Shown here piece after piece: positions 24,908 to 53,348 of a stretch of 64,000 nt of DNA. The stretch covers positions 11,780,001 to 11,844,000 of the forward strand of contig OZ176050.1 of assembly GCA_964247055.1 (NCBI GenBank), read 5' to 3'. Made by a program: the position numbers and the translations under genes. Every line of letters begins with the position of its first letter. Within the stretch, counting starts at the first letter, position 1. Source of the DNA: Paragordius varius. Lineage: Eukaryota; Nematomorpha. The notes under the pieces were generated by a model. The model was given only the letters and a program-made list of their open reading frames with translations. It made no database searches and was not told the origin of the DNA.

Positions 24908-25875
24908 TACTGAACAACAAATTTTTGCCATTCGAGTTTTTTGCATTTTCTGATATGTATTCTTTTAACAGTAAATCTGAAATAAAAATTATAATTCCAC
25001 CAAAAAATTTCTAATTTGATTTTCTATGATTATGCGCTCTATTTATCAAAATTTTAATAAAAATGTTTTTTTAAAAATATACAACAAATGCCCATTTGTA
25101 ATATATCAATCAATTGAAACGAGAGCGTTTTTCTTAATGAATATATTTTAAATAGTAATGGATGAAAATATCTCAAGATGACAATGAATGTCCAAAAAAG
25201 ATTACCCACAAAACTTTATTGGATTAAAGCACTTATTTATTGCTATGTCATTCAAAAATCCATTTTTAATTTTTTGTTATTTAAAAAAATGCCATCATAT
25301 CAATTATTTTCTTTAGAAGGCTTATGATTTCTAAATTTACAGACAATAGATATAATTCAAGGTATGTTTGATCTTTATCCATTATAAAAGAAATTTACAG
25401 CAATAAGTATGCATTGTAGTATCCACTAGGTAAAATTATTTTTTATAAAAAAAACATACCAAATGCTTTTTCAATTTTTTTTATATTTAACCAATACAAA
25501 AATTATGTTAAAATAATTTATATGATTTTTAAATTAGTTTGTCTGTGAAAATTTTGACCTTTTTAGGGGTAATATTTTGACCATACTAAAACTTTTGCAT
25601 CACATTTATTTTAATGACTATTTTTAATGACTAAATACGATTGGAAAGATTCAGTTTTTTGCGCTCTTTAGAATGATATTACATGGCTCTATCTGAAACT
25701 TTTAATTTTAAAAATTTCGAATTTTATATCAAATCGGGCCAAAAAATTTCGATAAACCTAATAAAAAAAATTCTTAGGTGTTAAACCAATTATTTTTCAG
25801 ATATACTATTTATGTACTTTATAAAGTAAATTTTAAAATTAAAAGTATGGCACTTAAAAAAGTCAATTTGTCTAG
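24908..25875. mobile_element. CACTA-like MITE, copy 3 (intergenic)
   Basis: A diverged copy of the family at 34182 and 53833. The left end TACTGAACAACAAATTTTTG corresponds to CACTGGACAACAAATTTTTC. The next segment, GAGTTTTTTGCATTTTCTGA, is shared. The right end reads AATTTGTCTAG. TTA flanks both sides (24905-24907 and 25876-25878), the same 3-bp duplication as in the other copies. Orientation is as in the 53833 copy. Confidence 0.75.
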
Positions 25876-28800
25876 TTATGAAATTCGTTTTCACTTTTAT
25901 GTTAAATCCATCCAAACAGCGCTAATTTAAAGCACATTTTCTTAATACATATTTTTGAAAGCTACACGGTTCATTCCTAAAAATTTTAATGATATCTCCG
26001 AAAATCTAAAATTTTTAGGGGCTAGTTTAAAAAAATAAACGAAAAAATTAAGGCAGAAATAAAAATTTAATCATTTGCTATTATAACATCAATTGAATAA
26101 TTTTGAAAAAATGCAAACTTTGCTTAAACATTTAAATTTAGTCAAATTTTGTTAAAACGTATTTTTGGTATTATAGAGCAACATGGATATAAAAACTTTT
26201 TCTATTTAATTCGATGCTATTAACGATCAAAATCTCACAATTTTGTTTAATTTTTTTAAATCTACGCTAAATATATATTGAGCCTTTTTATAATAATTTA
26301 CCCAATTTTAAAATGATTGTAATTTAATTTCTGAGGCAATAGAAATATCTAGGAGTATCGATTAAAAAAGTGTTTAATTCCTTAAGTGGTTTGACACCCT
26401 TTCCACCACGCTTTAAAAATAAAATGCGTTTCAACAAAATTTTTCAGAATTAAACTTTGGGAGGGCATTTTTGAAAATATTTTGTTTTGTATGATAATAT
26501 AGTTGGGTCATTTGTACGGACCACGGATTTAAAAAAATGACTTGTTTTTATGATGTTCAAAATATATTTAAATTTGATACTAAATTGATATCATTTTCTC
26601 ATTAATATAGAGTTTTTTCAGAAAATATCTATGGCATATCCATTGATTTTGGTGGGTTAAATAAATGTTCTTAACTAAATAGCGTTTGGGGGACATAACT
26701 ATCGGTTAGTGGCAAAAAGTATAATAAGACTGTTTAAGAATTTGAATAAATATTGGCTTTCAACCAAATTTCCGGCAAACATGCATGCTTTTCTAATGAA
26801 AGGTCTGGCTATTTTCCATATTAGTTTGGACTAGCCCGTGAAAAAATGGGGTTCATAAAAAATATTGGATTGGTTATATCCAAATTCAATAATGGTTTAT
26901 TTTTATTTAGTTTTACGAACACTAGAGTGTTGCAAAACTATTTTTGCCAATAGAAATAGCTTAAAATATAATTGATACCTTGATCTAATATTAAAAATCA
27001 ATTTACATTGATTTGCTACCAATTTATAATTAAATCACATATATTAATTTTTCTGATCAAAATCTACATCTATATGGCATTTTAGCGAACGATTATTTAA
27101 TAAAATATTGGTTAAAAAAATGTGTGAGATGCTAATGTATTATAAATATTTTTTAGTGAGGTATTTAGTTTTTACTTTTATGCGGTTTATGCCTTATGCA
27201 CATCGTTCTCTAATTACTTGATAATTTATTTGTATTTTTTATTGGCGATTCGTTACATTTAATATTTATGTAGCGTGATTATATATAATATAATTATTTT
27301 TATTTACACTTCATGAAACAAAACCAGTATTTATATTGAATGCGCTGAGGAGGATAGACCCATTTTTTTGATAGCATCATATTCAACTTCACGTTTGATG
27401 GAAAAACTAATCAAATAGAAGCAACTTTTCGGTAAATTTATAGGGGGATAAGATTTCATTCATGATTCTACTTATTTGCCACTTTATATGTGTAAAGATT
27501 ACGCTTTTTAAATGCTGGGATGGCTTCTACCCTCTGTTAAATACCTTTTTATATAAAATATCATCTTATACAAACTAAGAGTTTTATATCTTCATACAAT
27601 CTCTTTATAACCGCGATGATCATGAAAATAAAAATTTTGAAAGTATTTTTGGAAAACAAACACTTTCATATAAGAAAAATGATAATTCAGTATGAATATG
27701 GGACAGTTATAATGCAAGTTTGTTTTGCGGGATGATGGGTGAATGAGAAACTCCGTAATGGTCGATAGTTGTAAATTTTTTACATGATGCATTTTTTCGA
27801 ATTTACTTATCTTTTTAACTCCATTTCTTAGGCCGATTTACTAGTATCGTGTTATGGCCAGAGTTAGCCAGCACATTTTATAACACAATGCACACAGGCT
27901 CTATTACCTTCTTTTGGTAATAAAAAAGGCTTTAGCAAAATTTTGTCAAAGCAAAGTTAGCATTTTTTCAATAATACTTATTTTGATGTCATAATGTAGC
28001 ACATATGAGAAATTGTTGTTCCAAAATCTCCTAGTTTTTTTAGTTTATTTTAAGAAAAATAGCCCATATACCGGTTTAAAAATGGCCCAGAATAAATTTA
28101 CTCATGTTTGGTTTTTTTTAAATTTATCATGCTATTTAACAGTTTGTTTGGAAAGTATTCAGGTTTCACTAAAGTTATTCGATAAATGTGAGCATATCGG
28201 GCGACTCCTTGATATGGAACAACATAAACAAAAATTAAAGTAACATTTTAAAATGACCCGTACGCCCATAATTATTGATCAACTATAGCTATTTTTAATA
28301 AAAAATCCCACAAAGTAAGTTACATGAAATTTTATGTAATAATGATGCTATCAATATTTATTGATCATTAAAACTTCATTCTATTTAAACAACTTTATTA
28401 AACCTCCGTCTCCTATAAATTTTGCCATTTAACTATCACTTCACTTTGTAACTTTTTTTAATAGTTTTATACAATCGCTAACCGAATTAACTATATAAAC
28501 ATATCAACGTTAACGCTACGAATCAAAATAATGTCTATATGACTTTGATTCCTATTACAAGACCACGAAAAAATTTTCTGTTAAATTATATATATTCTAG
28601 GAAAATGTAGGGGGATTATCCTATTTGGGCATATGAATTTAGAAGGTTATTTGCGCGTTTCTGGCTAGTTCTCCATATCAGTAAATGGCAAATCTGTGCA
28701 CATCTTATCAATTTTTTGGTGAGAGTTAAATGCTTCATTCCATAAAACTAAATATAAAAGCAAAACAATAAAAAATTTTATTTTCAGATTTTTTCGCTCT

Positions 28801-29108
28801 AAATGGGCATTTAGCTTTAAATAAATAAATGCCCGGATTGCGTTATAAAAAATATAAATATATTCTAAATTTTGATATTAATATTTCATTATTCTATAAC
28901 CTTATTATAATTATAATATTTGCTCGTTCTAAAATATATTAAATATGCATGGTGTTTTTAATATTCATACAAAATCAATTACAAACTAACCTTTAAATTA
29001 AAACTTAATGTGATAGAAATGTTCAGCATCTTTGGATTATATAGAAAAAGTGTTTTATATAATTTGAACGTTTGTTTTCACCATGCACAATCTCGAGATT
29101 GCGTTTGT
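25876..29108. other. Gene-free, diverged repeat DNA
   Basis: AT-rich with faint matches to the dispersed repeat (GACACCCTTTCCACCACGCT near 26392; TGTTCAGCATCTTTGGATTA near 29020). Open stretches such as 28013-28243 lack an ATG start or recognisable content. I see no gene. Confidence 0.4.
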
Positions 29109-29696
29109 TTAACACTTGGATATAACACACTCATTTTAGTCCTTCGATTCAAATTGGGGTAGTTGGATACCCCAGGCCTGTTTAAAATCAAATACTTTCA
29201 AAAGTATGGAAGCAATCGAAACCATGGAATTTTGCACTTATATAACATTAATAAACCGAAATATATAAAAAAATTTTATTTAAAAATACTTGATGTTACT
29301 TATTTTAAGCTAAAACCGAAAGGCAAAAATTTCGTCAACGTGACATGTGTGAAATATTAAAATTAAAAAATGATACTAAATAAACCACATTTTTTATTTC
29401 TATCAATGTTAGATGTAATTCAGATTAAAATTTAGCTTTAACTTTACCCTTAAAATTAAATGAAGACGATATTTACAAAAATTTTGTAAAATAAAAATGG
29501 CGCCGAAGTAGTTTGACATGGAACTTTTTTTTTCAAAACAAAATTTTATTAAGCTATTTTGGCATATTTATATAATTTTTATTAGGATAGAAGCATAAAT
29601 TCAAATTGGGACCGTTTCCTTCATAATATTTTTAAAAATATTAATTTAAATTTAGTCTGGGGTGTTTAGATACCCCAATTTGAATCGAAGTGTTAA
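29109..29696. mobile_element. piggyBac-type MITE, copy 3 (upstream of AP-1 gamma)
   Basis: 588 bp from TTAACACTTGGATATAACAC to CGAAGTGTTAA, TTAA at both ends. The left terminus TTAACACTTGGAT is separated by about 27 bp from the inner repeat CGATTCAAATTGGGGTA. At the right end the inner repeat abuts the terminus. Unequal spacing of a terminal and an inner inverted repeat is the layout known for piggyBac, and the first 13 bases resemble, as I recall them, those of bat piggyBac. There is no transposase. Near-identical in plan to the copy at 49511. Confidence 0.85.
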
Positions 29697-30336
29697 AGAG
29701 AATATGCCCATTATAAGGACAAAAAATTTAGTTTTGGAGCCCATATAAAAGATTATTCTGCTATTAATCTATAGTAAATATTTAGTGTTTTGGTATATAT
29801 AGCCAGCAAAAAAATGTATATAATAAAATGAGGTAAAATTGCCATTTTTTGATGTGTTTACCACAAAGGTATAATTTCAAATTTGTTACCTATAATACGA
29901 AAACTACCATGATAATCTGAATACACTATGTAAGAATATATATATTTCTTATACTTCCAGGTCTTGGACGCAATTTAGCCATATAATATATATATATATA
30001 GAATGTATATATATTCGCTAATATGGTAGCTTTGAGGCAAAAATACTCTAAAATGCACAATAAGGAATTTTGTGTTTTTAAGATTGCGTTTTATTTGATA
30101 ATATAAGTTGGATTAGAGGTTAAATTCAAAAAAAAACAATTATATAATTTTTACGGATATAACAGCACACATCAATTAGTTGAATATTTAATCTGAAAAC
30201 ACAATAGGCATTTTTATTAATAATTCATAATAATATCTTAATTCAAGATACCTAAAATATAGGTCAAATTTTAGTATTTAAACACCTGTGTAACTTGCAT
30301 TCTTAGTCGTTGGACCTCTTGAGATAGACGTAAACT
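29697..30336. other. 5' flank of the AP-1 gamma gene
   Basis: AT-rich. It contains part of the old dispersed repeat (TTTTTTGATGTGTTTACCAC near 29848) and a short AT run near 29988-30003. No promoter element is convincing. Confidence 0.35.
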
Positions 30337-45566
<15,230 letters not shown>

Positions 45567-45732
45567 TAATTATACATTTAGTTTTAGATTAGAGTTTTTT
45601 TTACATAACCCTCCCACTTCTCTGAAAACATTTATATGATTTTTCCTTTTGGTGTCATGATACCGTCCTATACTCCAATTCGTTACTATATATAAAACTC
45701 ATATTTTTTGGTGTGCTTGTAACACAATCGGA

Positions 45733-45738
45733 AATAAA
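45733..45738 (+). terminator. Putative poly(A) signal of AP-1 gamma
   Basis: AATAAA about 170 bp after the AP-1 gamma stop codon. In AT-rich DNA this hexamer is common by chance. Confidence 0.4.
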
Positions 45739-46385
45739 TTAATCAAAATATAGGATTTATACTGTATTTTGAACACACACAATATTTGCAAATTAATAAA
45801 AAAACACATTCCATATGAATCCCGGATGCAATTTTTCGGGCACACTATCACAATGTATTAATTTTATTATATTCATTATAATATATTGTGTAATTTAATT
45901 TGATTATAATTGTATAATATTCAAAAATGAATTACCGATTTCACCAATGTTAATTAATTGCACAATAATTGAAATCTATATACGTTGTATGTAGTAGAAC
46001 CTAACGAAATCTTTCATCTTATAAACTATAAACCTTTTTTTATTTAAAATATGAATAATTACCACGCGTTTATTATATATATACATATTTAAATGAAGTT
46101 TTAGTCATAAAATACATATACAACATTGTACACCATACATTCTTTTAAATATCAAAATTTAATTTTCTATAATATTGTTGTATTATTTATCCACATTTTT
46201 ATCATATATGTTTGATGGATGCGCAGAGTGTTGATAACATGTAAAGGGAAAATATATAAGGAATAAATTATTTATAAATATGATTAAACGGCAATTGTCA
46301 AATTTCTAACCCCGCACAAGCAGGATTATTAGTTTATTTTACAAAAGGTTTTTTAGATACCGTTATTTAACGAAAAAAATAGAAA

Positions 46386-46391
46386 TTTATT
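46386..46391 (-). terminator. Putative poly(A) signal of ATPAF2
   Basis: AATAAA on the minus strand, about 35 bp after the ATPAF2 stop codon, a normal spacing. Confidence 0.45.
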
Positions 46392-46424
46392 TATACATAT
46401 TTGTAGTATTTGGTATTTGAAATT

Positions 46425-49400
46425 TTATAACATCATTTGTGATGATACGCGTTCCTGTGAAAAATAATTGAAAATATAGGCTGATGATAGTCGGGCCAGC
46501 GTATCTTGTTTGTGAAATTCATGGCTCCATTCAACGTTTCCCCATTTACGAACCTATAAAACAGTCAAAAATTATTGCAAAAAACTTTAATATCGTTTTT
46601 TTTTCATTGACATTATGGCAATTTTAGGTTACGAGCTACAATATGCCTTTAAACCAAAAGGAGATCAAGTTTAACCCGGATATAGTTTCGGGTAATTGAA
46701 AACTGCTTTGACATGAGTTTAAAGATTCGTATTTTCTTCAAAAAATTTTATTTTTATGTTTTTATAAAATGAAAAAATATGTATAATGTCCCTATATTAA
46801 TTTTTTTAAAATTAAAGCCACGTATTTAGATAAAAAGCTAAATAAATATTTGATTAAGGCGGACCTAACTAAACTCTACCATATTATATTGTTTTATTGA
46901 ATACTTTCTTTGGAAACAGTAATATAAATCCCTTAAAATAAATAGTCCATCTGATAATCTTTTGTAGTATTTGTAATTCATAATCGAACTTAACGTGAAA
47001 TGTGAAAATAGTATTTATATTTGATGTTAAATCCAAAACGAGGCCAAATTATCTCGTGGATAATTATGATTTATATAAATTTTAATTTATGCTCAAATTC
47101 ATGAAAAATTTTGAAAAGCTTTTAAAACAAACCAACAGTCGTTGTCAGGTTTGTAAGTTCTTTATAAAAAAATTTTAACCACAAATATTAATCGTATCAG
47201 TTATTTTTACCTATTGTAAATCTCAATTTAATGTATTTTCATTAAACACACATTTAGCTGAACAATTACCAAATCTTTTTTAATTGAAAAGCGTTAATCG
47301 TTAAGGGAAAGCAACCTAATTCCATACAAAAAACCAAACTACTTTTATTTAACCCTTTATTTTGTTGGTTTAATATAAAATTAGGAATCATACTTGAAAT
47401 TCTTGCTCCAACAAACAGAGATCAGTTATTTGCGCAGCTGTCAGATGATTCTCCAATAATGCTTGGGTTAAAATTAATGATTTACAGGCTTCGCAAGCAA
47501 ATTTTGCCGCTAATACAATATGAACTCCAAATATTACAAAAATTATCATTCGTGAATGTATTAGTAGTTACTGTTATATAAAAATAAGAAAATTTGATAT
47601 TTGTTCCTGATATTTGTAATTCTTTTTTACCTACAAGTGTAGCAAACAAATGACTTTTCAGCATATTTTCAATGGCTCGCAATGATTTTTCATCTATAAC
47701 TCGTTGCAGGAGATTTGAAGTAGGGGATATATTAACATGATATCTAAAATATTTCAAAAAGAAAATATTAAAACATATCTTAATTCAACACATATATGAA
47801 TGATATCAAAAACAAAATGCCAACTATAAATATTAAACCATTACGTTTGATTAAACCAATAAATAATTGGATTCCAATTTTCTTTTTGTTCTTTGTAGAG
47901 TTCGGGTTGCTCTTGATCACGGTAACTAAAACAACAAATTTAATAAAAATGAAAAAAATTGTGTTAAACTTTATAGCAAAATTTACCATAATGAATCATT
48001 TTCCAGAAAGGCTAAAAGTTGTTTAACCATTGTATCTGGATCAATGTTTTGTGGATTGGTAGATAGGTAGAGTAAGTTTGTCTAGATAGGCGAAATGTAC
48101 TTAATATTTTAAAACAATTTTCCGTTTTAAAAATTTATTTAACCAATTCGCATTTATATTAAATTATATTTTATAAAAAAACAATTTTTAAGATTGTAAA
48201 GTTTATCAAAAATTATCACATGATTAAATTTTTATTTCAATGTGCACGATTTGGGGGTAATTTTTTGCGCTAGAGCTTAAAATGTAAACAAACTATTGCT
48301 TTGAAAGTATATCTAATCAAAATTTAATTATCAAACCCTCTTCTCTTGTATTATATAAAAAATCTATGATTTTTACATTTTTTTAATTTCTATAGAATTC
48401 TGATAGCTCGAAAACGCAATTGAAACAGAAATTTGCTGGTACAATGTTACTTCGAATTGTAAAAATTCTATTTTTTTGCCTGTCGTATTAGCAATAGATG
48501 GGCGGGTCACATTAGAGAACCGTCAACATACAAAAAACAATGTTACATTACAAAGTCAACACTGCATGTAAAGTGGGGAGACCCCATAAAAAGTACATGC
48601 AGGCAATTCAAGAGAATCTAGCTCACCACAAATTAGATATAATTAGCTCAAGATAGAACGTTATGGGAAAAACAATAACTAGAGACATTCCTTAGGGACA
48701 AACACTTCAATGAACAAAAATGGCGACGAAAAGATTTGAAATAATTTATTTTAAAACTTTGAATGTTTTTAAAAAATATCATGCGCCTAAAAGGCTAAAA
48801 AAGCATCTGTTAGGTTTGGTTCAAGGCTAAAAATATTTTTTAACTCTTAAAACCGGTTTCGATTATTATTATCCAAACCATCTTCATTAAGATTAAGTGA
48901 CAAGAAAAATATGAGATTTGCCAAATGTAACAAAACTTTTAAACAAAGTAGTATTATAAACTAATATTTTGCTAGGTTGATAAAAAGCTATTAATCCATT
49001 TATATGTAAAGATGCAATATAAGAACATGAACTTCTTATACCTTAGAGATAGCGTAAAAAACGAGATTTTTTAAATAATTATTCAGTAAATTTTGTATTA
49101 GAAATTTTTTAGAACTAATAAGTAGCCCTTTTAACCAACATAGTTTAAAATTAAATGTAAATAATACGCACAAAATGCATTGATGCCCTATTAATCGTGT
49201 CTTCTTGCATGTTCCATTCGTTAGCAATTAATACGGCTAAAGGCTCAGAATCCGTTGTAAGAATCGAACCGTCGTAATGCTTAACATTTAATTTATTATC
49301 CAAAACTACGTTGTATGATGCTAATCATATTAGTTATAATTAAAACCGTTTTTAAAATGTATTTCAGCATTTTGATAAAATTTTTTGATACCTAAAAAAT

Positions 49401-52067
49401 AATGTAAATTTTTACTTGTTGTATATGGTCGAGAAAAGCATGAAAATTTAAATCGTAATATTTTTGAGAGTTGAATCATAAGGGTTATTGCAGAAAATAC
49501 ATTGCGATTTTAACACTTGGATACCTAGATACATTCATTTTAATCCTTCGATTCAAATTGGGGTAGTTAAATATCCCAGGCCTGTTTAAAATTAAATTCT
49601 TTAAAAATTATAGAAGGAATCGAAACCATGGCAAAATTTTGCACTTATCTAACATTAATAAACCGAAATATATAAAAAATTTTATTCAAAAATATTTGAT
49701 ATTACTTATTTTAAGCTAACACCGAGGTAAAAATTTCGTCAACGTGACATGTGTCAAATTGTAAAATTGAAAAATTATACAAACTTAACCGCTTTTTCTA
49801 TTTCTATCAATGTTAGATGTAATTTATATAAGAAATTAGCTTTATTACCCTCAAAATTAAATAAACACGATATTTTGCAAAAATTTTGTAAAATAAAAAT
49901 GGCGTCGAAGTAGTTTGAGATGGAGATTTTTTTTTTCAAAACAAAATTTTATCAAGATGTTTTGGCATATTTATATAATATTTATCAGGATAGAAGCATA
50001 AATTTAAATTGGGACGGTTTCCTTCGGTAGTTTTTTAAAAATATAAATTTAAATTTAGTCTGGGTATTTAGATACCCCAATTTAATCGAAGTGTTAATGT
50101 AAAGCATTTAGAATGTTAAATTACGCAAATTTTACCATTTTTTGATATGGGGCACTTGCCACCAAACTGTATTAACTTTCTTAAAACACCTGTACAAGTG
50201 TTTTAAGGCCTCAAAACCAAAGGCACCATGAAATTACTGATACATTTTTCTATCTAATATTTTTCATCAAGATATTTTTTATACCCTCGATTTTGGAAGC
50301 CGGTTATATGAATTCGATGACGCATATTTCCATCAGCTCTGAATTTTAATTAAACATGTAGATTTTTTGTGAAAAACATCTATTATATTAAACTCATATC
50401 TAAAGACATACAAATACTTAATCAAATATTCGAGGTGATTGAAATGTTTGGCATCATCGAATTTAATAGAGAAAAGTTTTTGTCTTAAAGTGTTTATATG
50501 CCGTTTTCACTGCTCAAAATGCCATAAAATACGCTTACCAAAATTTTGCTAAAAATTTAATTTTTTAAAAAAGCCTGTATTTTGTTAAAGATATTTTTTT
50601 GACGTCATAATCTACCATATTTATAACTTTAAATTGCTTTTTCAAAAAAGAATTTACCAAAATTATTAACATTTTAAAATTATAGATAGAGAACACTTCA
50701 GCAGCATCGATTACATAGAATAGTATTTAATATTATTTTGCCATGTGTTATTTTTTATTTCTACTATACTCTCTATTACTATAATGTAGCTTGGACAACA
50801 TTTAGCTGAAAATGAAATTCTTAAGCAAAGTATACTCATAAAAATGATATTTTTTATGTCAAAAAATTACGTTTATAAAAGATTATCCCGCAATCTCTGA
50901 ATATTTGCGTTATTGGAAGAGACAAATCAATCTGCGCAAAAAATTTGGGACATTCCGAGCTTGCATCCAAATATTAATTAAATATATATATATATAAGGA
51001 TTTTTAAATATAGTCAGCGATAATTTTATTTGATTAATTAGCATTTGCCAAAAACTTTGTTATTTATCGATTTGGATCAATTAGCAAAAAACGAAAAATA
51101 ATTTTACTAAATTACACAAAACTACATATACTTTATGAAGCTTGATACATTAATAAATTAGAATATATTCTTTTCCTCAGGGTATATTGTTGATATGAGG
51201 CACTTAATATTTATATGATGTCTCTGTAGGCTCAAAAATGTCAAATTATTCGCCCGAAATGGGCTATTTTTGTAATAAGAATAATATAGTCCATTACAAA
51301 CATCAAATTTAATTATTTATTAAAAAAGGATAATTTGCTTTAAATTTAAATTTTAGCAAAATCTTATTAAAGCCTATTTTTTGTTATTTGAAAGAAATGC
51401 CACACAATAACAAATAGAGGATGTTATAAAATCGACGATTTCTATATAATAATCGTTGTTTGAAGATTTCTATTACCTGAATTTTTAAATGTTTTTTCGT
51501 AAATTTAATTTAAGCTTTATACTTAGCCTGAATTCTCAGCCGAACAAATATTATATTCTACACTTTGTAGTGGTCTCTTCGCACCCCGAGTTTTATAATA
51601 ATAGGATTTTCAAATATCTTATAAAAGTGCTTTTATACCGTTTCCAACATGCTTTAAAATAAGATAAATACGCTTGCTATAAATTTTCAAAAAGATGTCA
51701 AATCTAGCATATATTAAAACTTTTATAAGGCAATCTAACAATTTTGAATTGTAAAGTGCGTTAATTTGGTGACTATTCTTATGGACCAACTACCACATAC
51801 TGATACATTTTTCTATGAGAATTTAGGATATTTTTTATTTACAAAACAACAACTAGCGCTCAGCCAAGATATTTGTGTTGGATATTCGTGTTTTTAACGG
51901 TAGTTATATGAGCATGATTATTACAAATTCATAATAATATCCAATAAATTATCAATTATAATTTATTTTAAATCTTTTAACTTATCAAATCAACATATAC
52001 GAAATGGTAAAAATCGTGGTACAGCTACACATCGACGTAAAACACGACTAAATTGACCTGTTAACAT
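46425..52067 (-). CDS. ATPAF2: ATP12-type mitochondrial F1-ATPase assembly factor, 7 exons, 249 aa
   Basis: Exons in transcript order: 52067-52001, 49320-49172, 48081-47987, 47925-47845, 47743-47631, 47509-47394, 46553-46425. They total 750 nt in phase. The first exon encodes MLTGQFSRVLRRCVAVPRFL, an Arg-rich start without acidic residues that looks like a mitochondrial targeting peptide. The rest follows ATPAF2: ANEWNMQEDTI (its Trp matches the Trp mutated in human complex V deficiency), NPIIYWFNQTYHV, SLILTQALLENHLT and FQVRKWGNVEWSHEF. The family holds the F1 alpha subunit in the matrix before assembly with beta. Human ATPAF2 has 289 residues. The block between the targeting peptide and the first beta strands (KRFY... 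in human) is missing; either it was lost or I missed an exon whose length is a multiple of three. Intron 1 holds a piggyBac-type MITE and a LINE-free repeat tract. Confidence 0.88.
48400..48860 (+). repeat. LINE tail within the old dispersed repeat (ATPAF2 intron 2)
   Basis: The plus strand near 48492-48720 reads RWAGHIRE, then KWGDPIKS and LAQDRTLWEK in shifted frames, the C-terminal tail of a non-LTR reverse transcriptase (family RWAGH..R, AQDR..W). On each side the DNA resembles 23750-24100 (GCCTGTCGTATTAGCAAT and TGCGCCTAAAAGGCTAAAAA). It looks as if the LINE tail inserted into one copy of the dispersed repeat, since the 23.8-kb copy lacks it. Confidence 0.55.
49511..50097. mobile_element. 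piggyBac-type MITE, copy 4 (ATPAF2 intron 1)
   Basis: 587 bp from TTAACACTTGGATACCTAGA (counting the preceding T) to ATCGAAGTGTTAA. It has the same unequal end layout and interior as the copy at 29109 and the same orientation. TTAA flanks each end. It has no coding capacity. Confidence 0.85.
50098..52000. repeat. ATPAF2 intron 1: old dispersed repeat
   Basis: 50098-50560 holds the order GCATTTAG, then TTTTTTGATATGGGGCACTT, then AAAGGCACCATGAAATTACTG, then GAGGTGATTGAAATGTTTGG, then TATGCCGTTTTCACTGCTC. The same order appears at 61540-62050 and in part at 24130-24560. A further piece is at about 51600-51680 (TGCTTTTATACCGTTTCCAA). The rest is AT-rich and unassigned. Confidence 0.5.
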
Positions 52068-52790
52068 AAAAATATATAAATTAGTAAGTAATCAATATGC
52101 TATTTTTATAAAATATATGTAACTTGTAATATATATAAATAAAAGGATTTTTTATTCTAAACATTTGTTAACCAATTCAAAACGGATATAACTTCTAAAA
52201 CCCTCAAAATTTTAATAATACTATATTTCCTGAACCACCAGGCTATTTTAGGTTTCGAAAGACTGATAATGTCCAAAGCTTTAAAACCTTAAAACTTTAA
52301 TTCAAAAACTTTCCGTTTTTTAGTCAATTTTAATACTCCTACACGTAAACTTAAATGTGACCATTTTTATAGAAGTGTAATAAAAATCTAAAATACAAGA
52401 AGATATATTTTCGCAATTAATAAGTATTGATTTTTGTATACACAATATCCCAATAAATCAGAGATGTCCAACACGCTTTTTAGGTACGCAAAAGTGATCT
52501 AAAAATGTTTAAAAAATGGAAAATTCAACCAAAATAAATAAAAAACCCAAATTTATCAGCCGCGAATATATTCGTGTTGAACACCCCCTGCAATAAATAA
52601 AAACCGCATTTATATACCGATAATATTATAGTTGTTGAAATTAAATATATCTCGTGCTATTATCACTGTTCAAGAAAAAATAATTGTACAGTATTATCGA
52701 AGATATAGTATATATATTCCAATCATACTCAAACTAACTTTTACAAAAGTAAATATGATTGCTTTTATATATGAAAAGAAAAAATAAGAG
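52068..52790. other. ATPAF2 5' flank and 3' flank of the small secreted gene
   Basis: AT-rich DNA between two same-strand genes. I could not place a promoter motif for ATPAF2 and saw no further coding sequence. Confidence 0.4.
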
Positions 52791-53128
52791 TTAGCTTATA
52801 ATACCATTCCTGCAACAATTCATCGTTCTAAACATGCCTCTGTAACAGGCAATATAACAGCGACATCGATTGATTGGGAAAATCCCAGTCCGGCCATAAC
52901 ATTGATTTTGATACATTTGCATCATAAACATACGTTGCATTGGGTTAATTCCCATCATTCCGGAGTAGGGTCGATACCGCCGAAAAAAGAAAATGGCTTC
53001 ACTTTGATCCACACTTAGCAAGCATATTAAGGCACTCACGACACAAATGATAAAAGCTAAAAAGAAGGACAAAAAGTTTTTAGGAAAAAAAGTTTAAGCA
53101 TAATAAGAATTGATTGGGTTAAACTCAT
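52791..53128 (-). CDS. Small secreted Met/Arg/Tyr-rich protein with six cysteines, 2 exons, 89 aa
   Basis: Not recognised. Exon 2 (53056-52791) follows a strong 3' splice site (CCTTCTTTTTAG). Its frame has no ATG upstream before a stop. The best first exon is the four bases ATGA at 53128-53125, with a 68-bp intron whose donor is GTTTAA. The product then starts MTFIICVVSALICLLSVDQSEA, a good signal peptide with likely cleavage after SEA. The mature chain of about 67 residues is rich in Met, Arg and Tyr (FFFRRYRPYSGMMG, MQRMFMMQMYQNQ). It ends with six cysteines (QCYG, RCRCY, ACY, NCC). A TATA box lies 46 bp upstream of the ATG. Function unknown; a short secreted effector, venom-like or structural peptide are all possible. 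Confidence 0.6.
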
Positions 53129-53173
53129 TTAATAAATAAGGAATGGATATCGCTGTGATCAATTCATTATGTA

Positions 53174-53181
53174 CTTTTATA
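53174..53181 (-). promoter_or_regulatory. TATA box of the small secreted gene
   Basis: TATAAAAG on the minus strand (in GTGTATAAAAGTAC), 46 bp upstream of the proposed ATG at 53128. With a start site about 30 bp downstream, the leader would be about 17 nt. This supports the short first exon. Confidence 0.55.
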
Positions 53182-53249
53182 CACATTTAAATGCATCAAT
53201 ATATAAACCTTACAATGATTCTATTAATAATAAATCTAAATAATGGTGA

Positions 53250-53275
53250 TTATATATATATATATATATATATAT
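53250..53275. repeat. AT microsatellite
   Basis: A pure (AT)n run of about 26 bp. Confidence 0.85.
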
Positions 53276-53348
53276 TTGAAAAATTGCAGACAAATTAATA
53301 TAGAAAATATATTTTGAAATAAATTGATTATCCATATTTCGTATAATC

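Larger units (their letters stand above)
45567..46424. other. Convergent 3' flanks of AP-1 gamma and ATPAF2
   Basis: 858 bp between two stop codons facing each other. I see no gene or repeat apart from the poly(A) signals listed separately. Confidence 0.45.
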
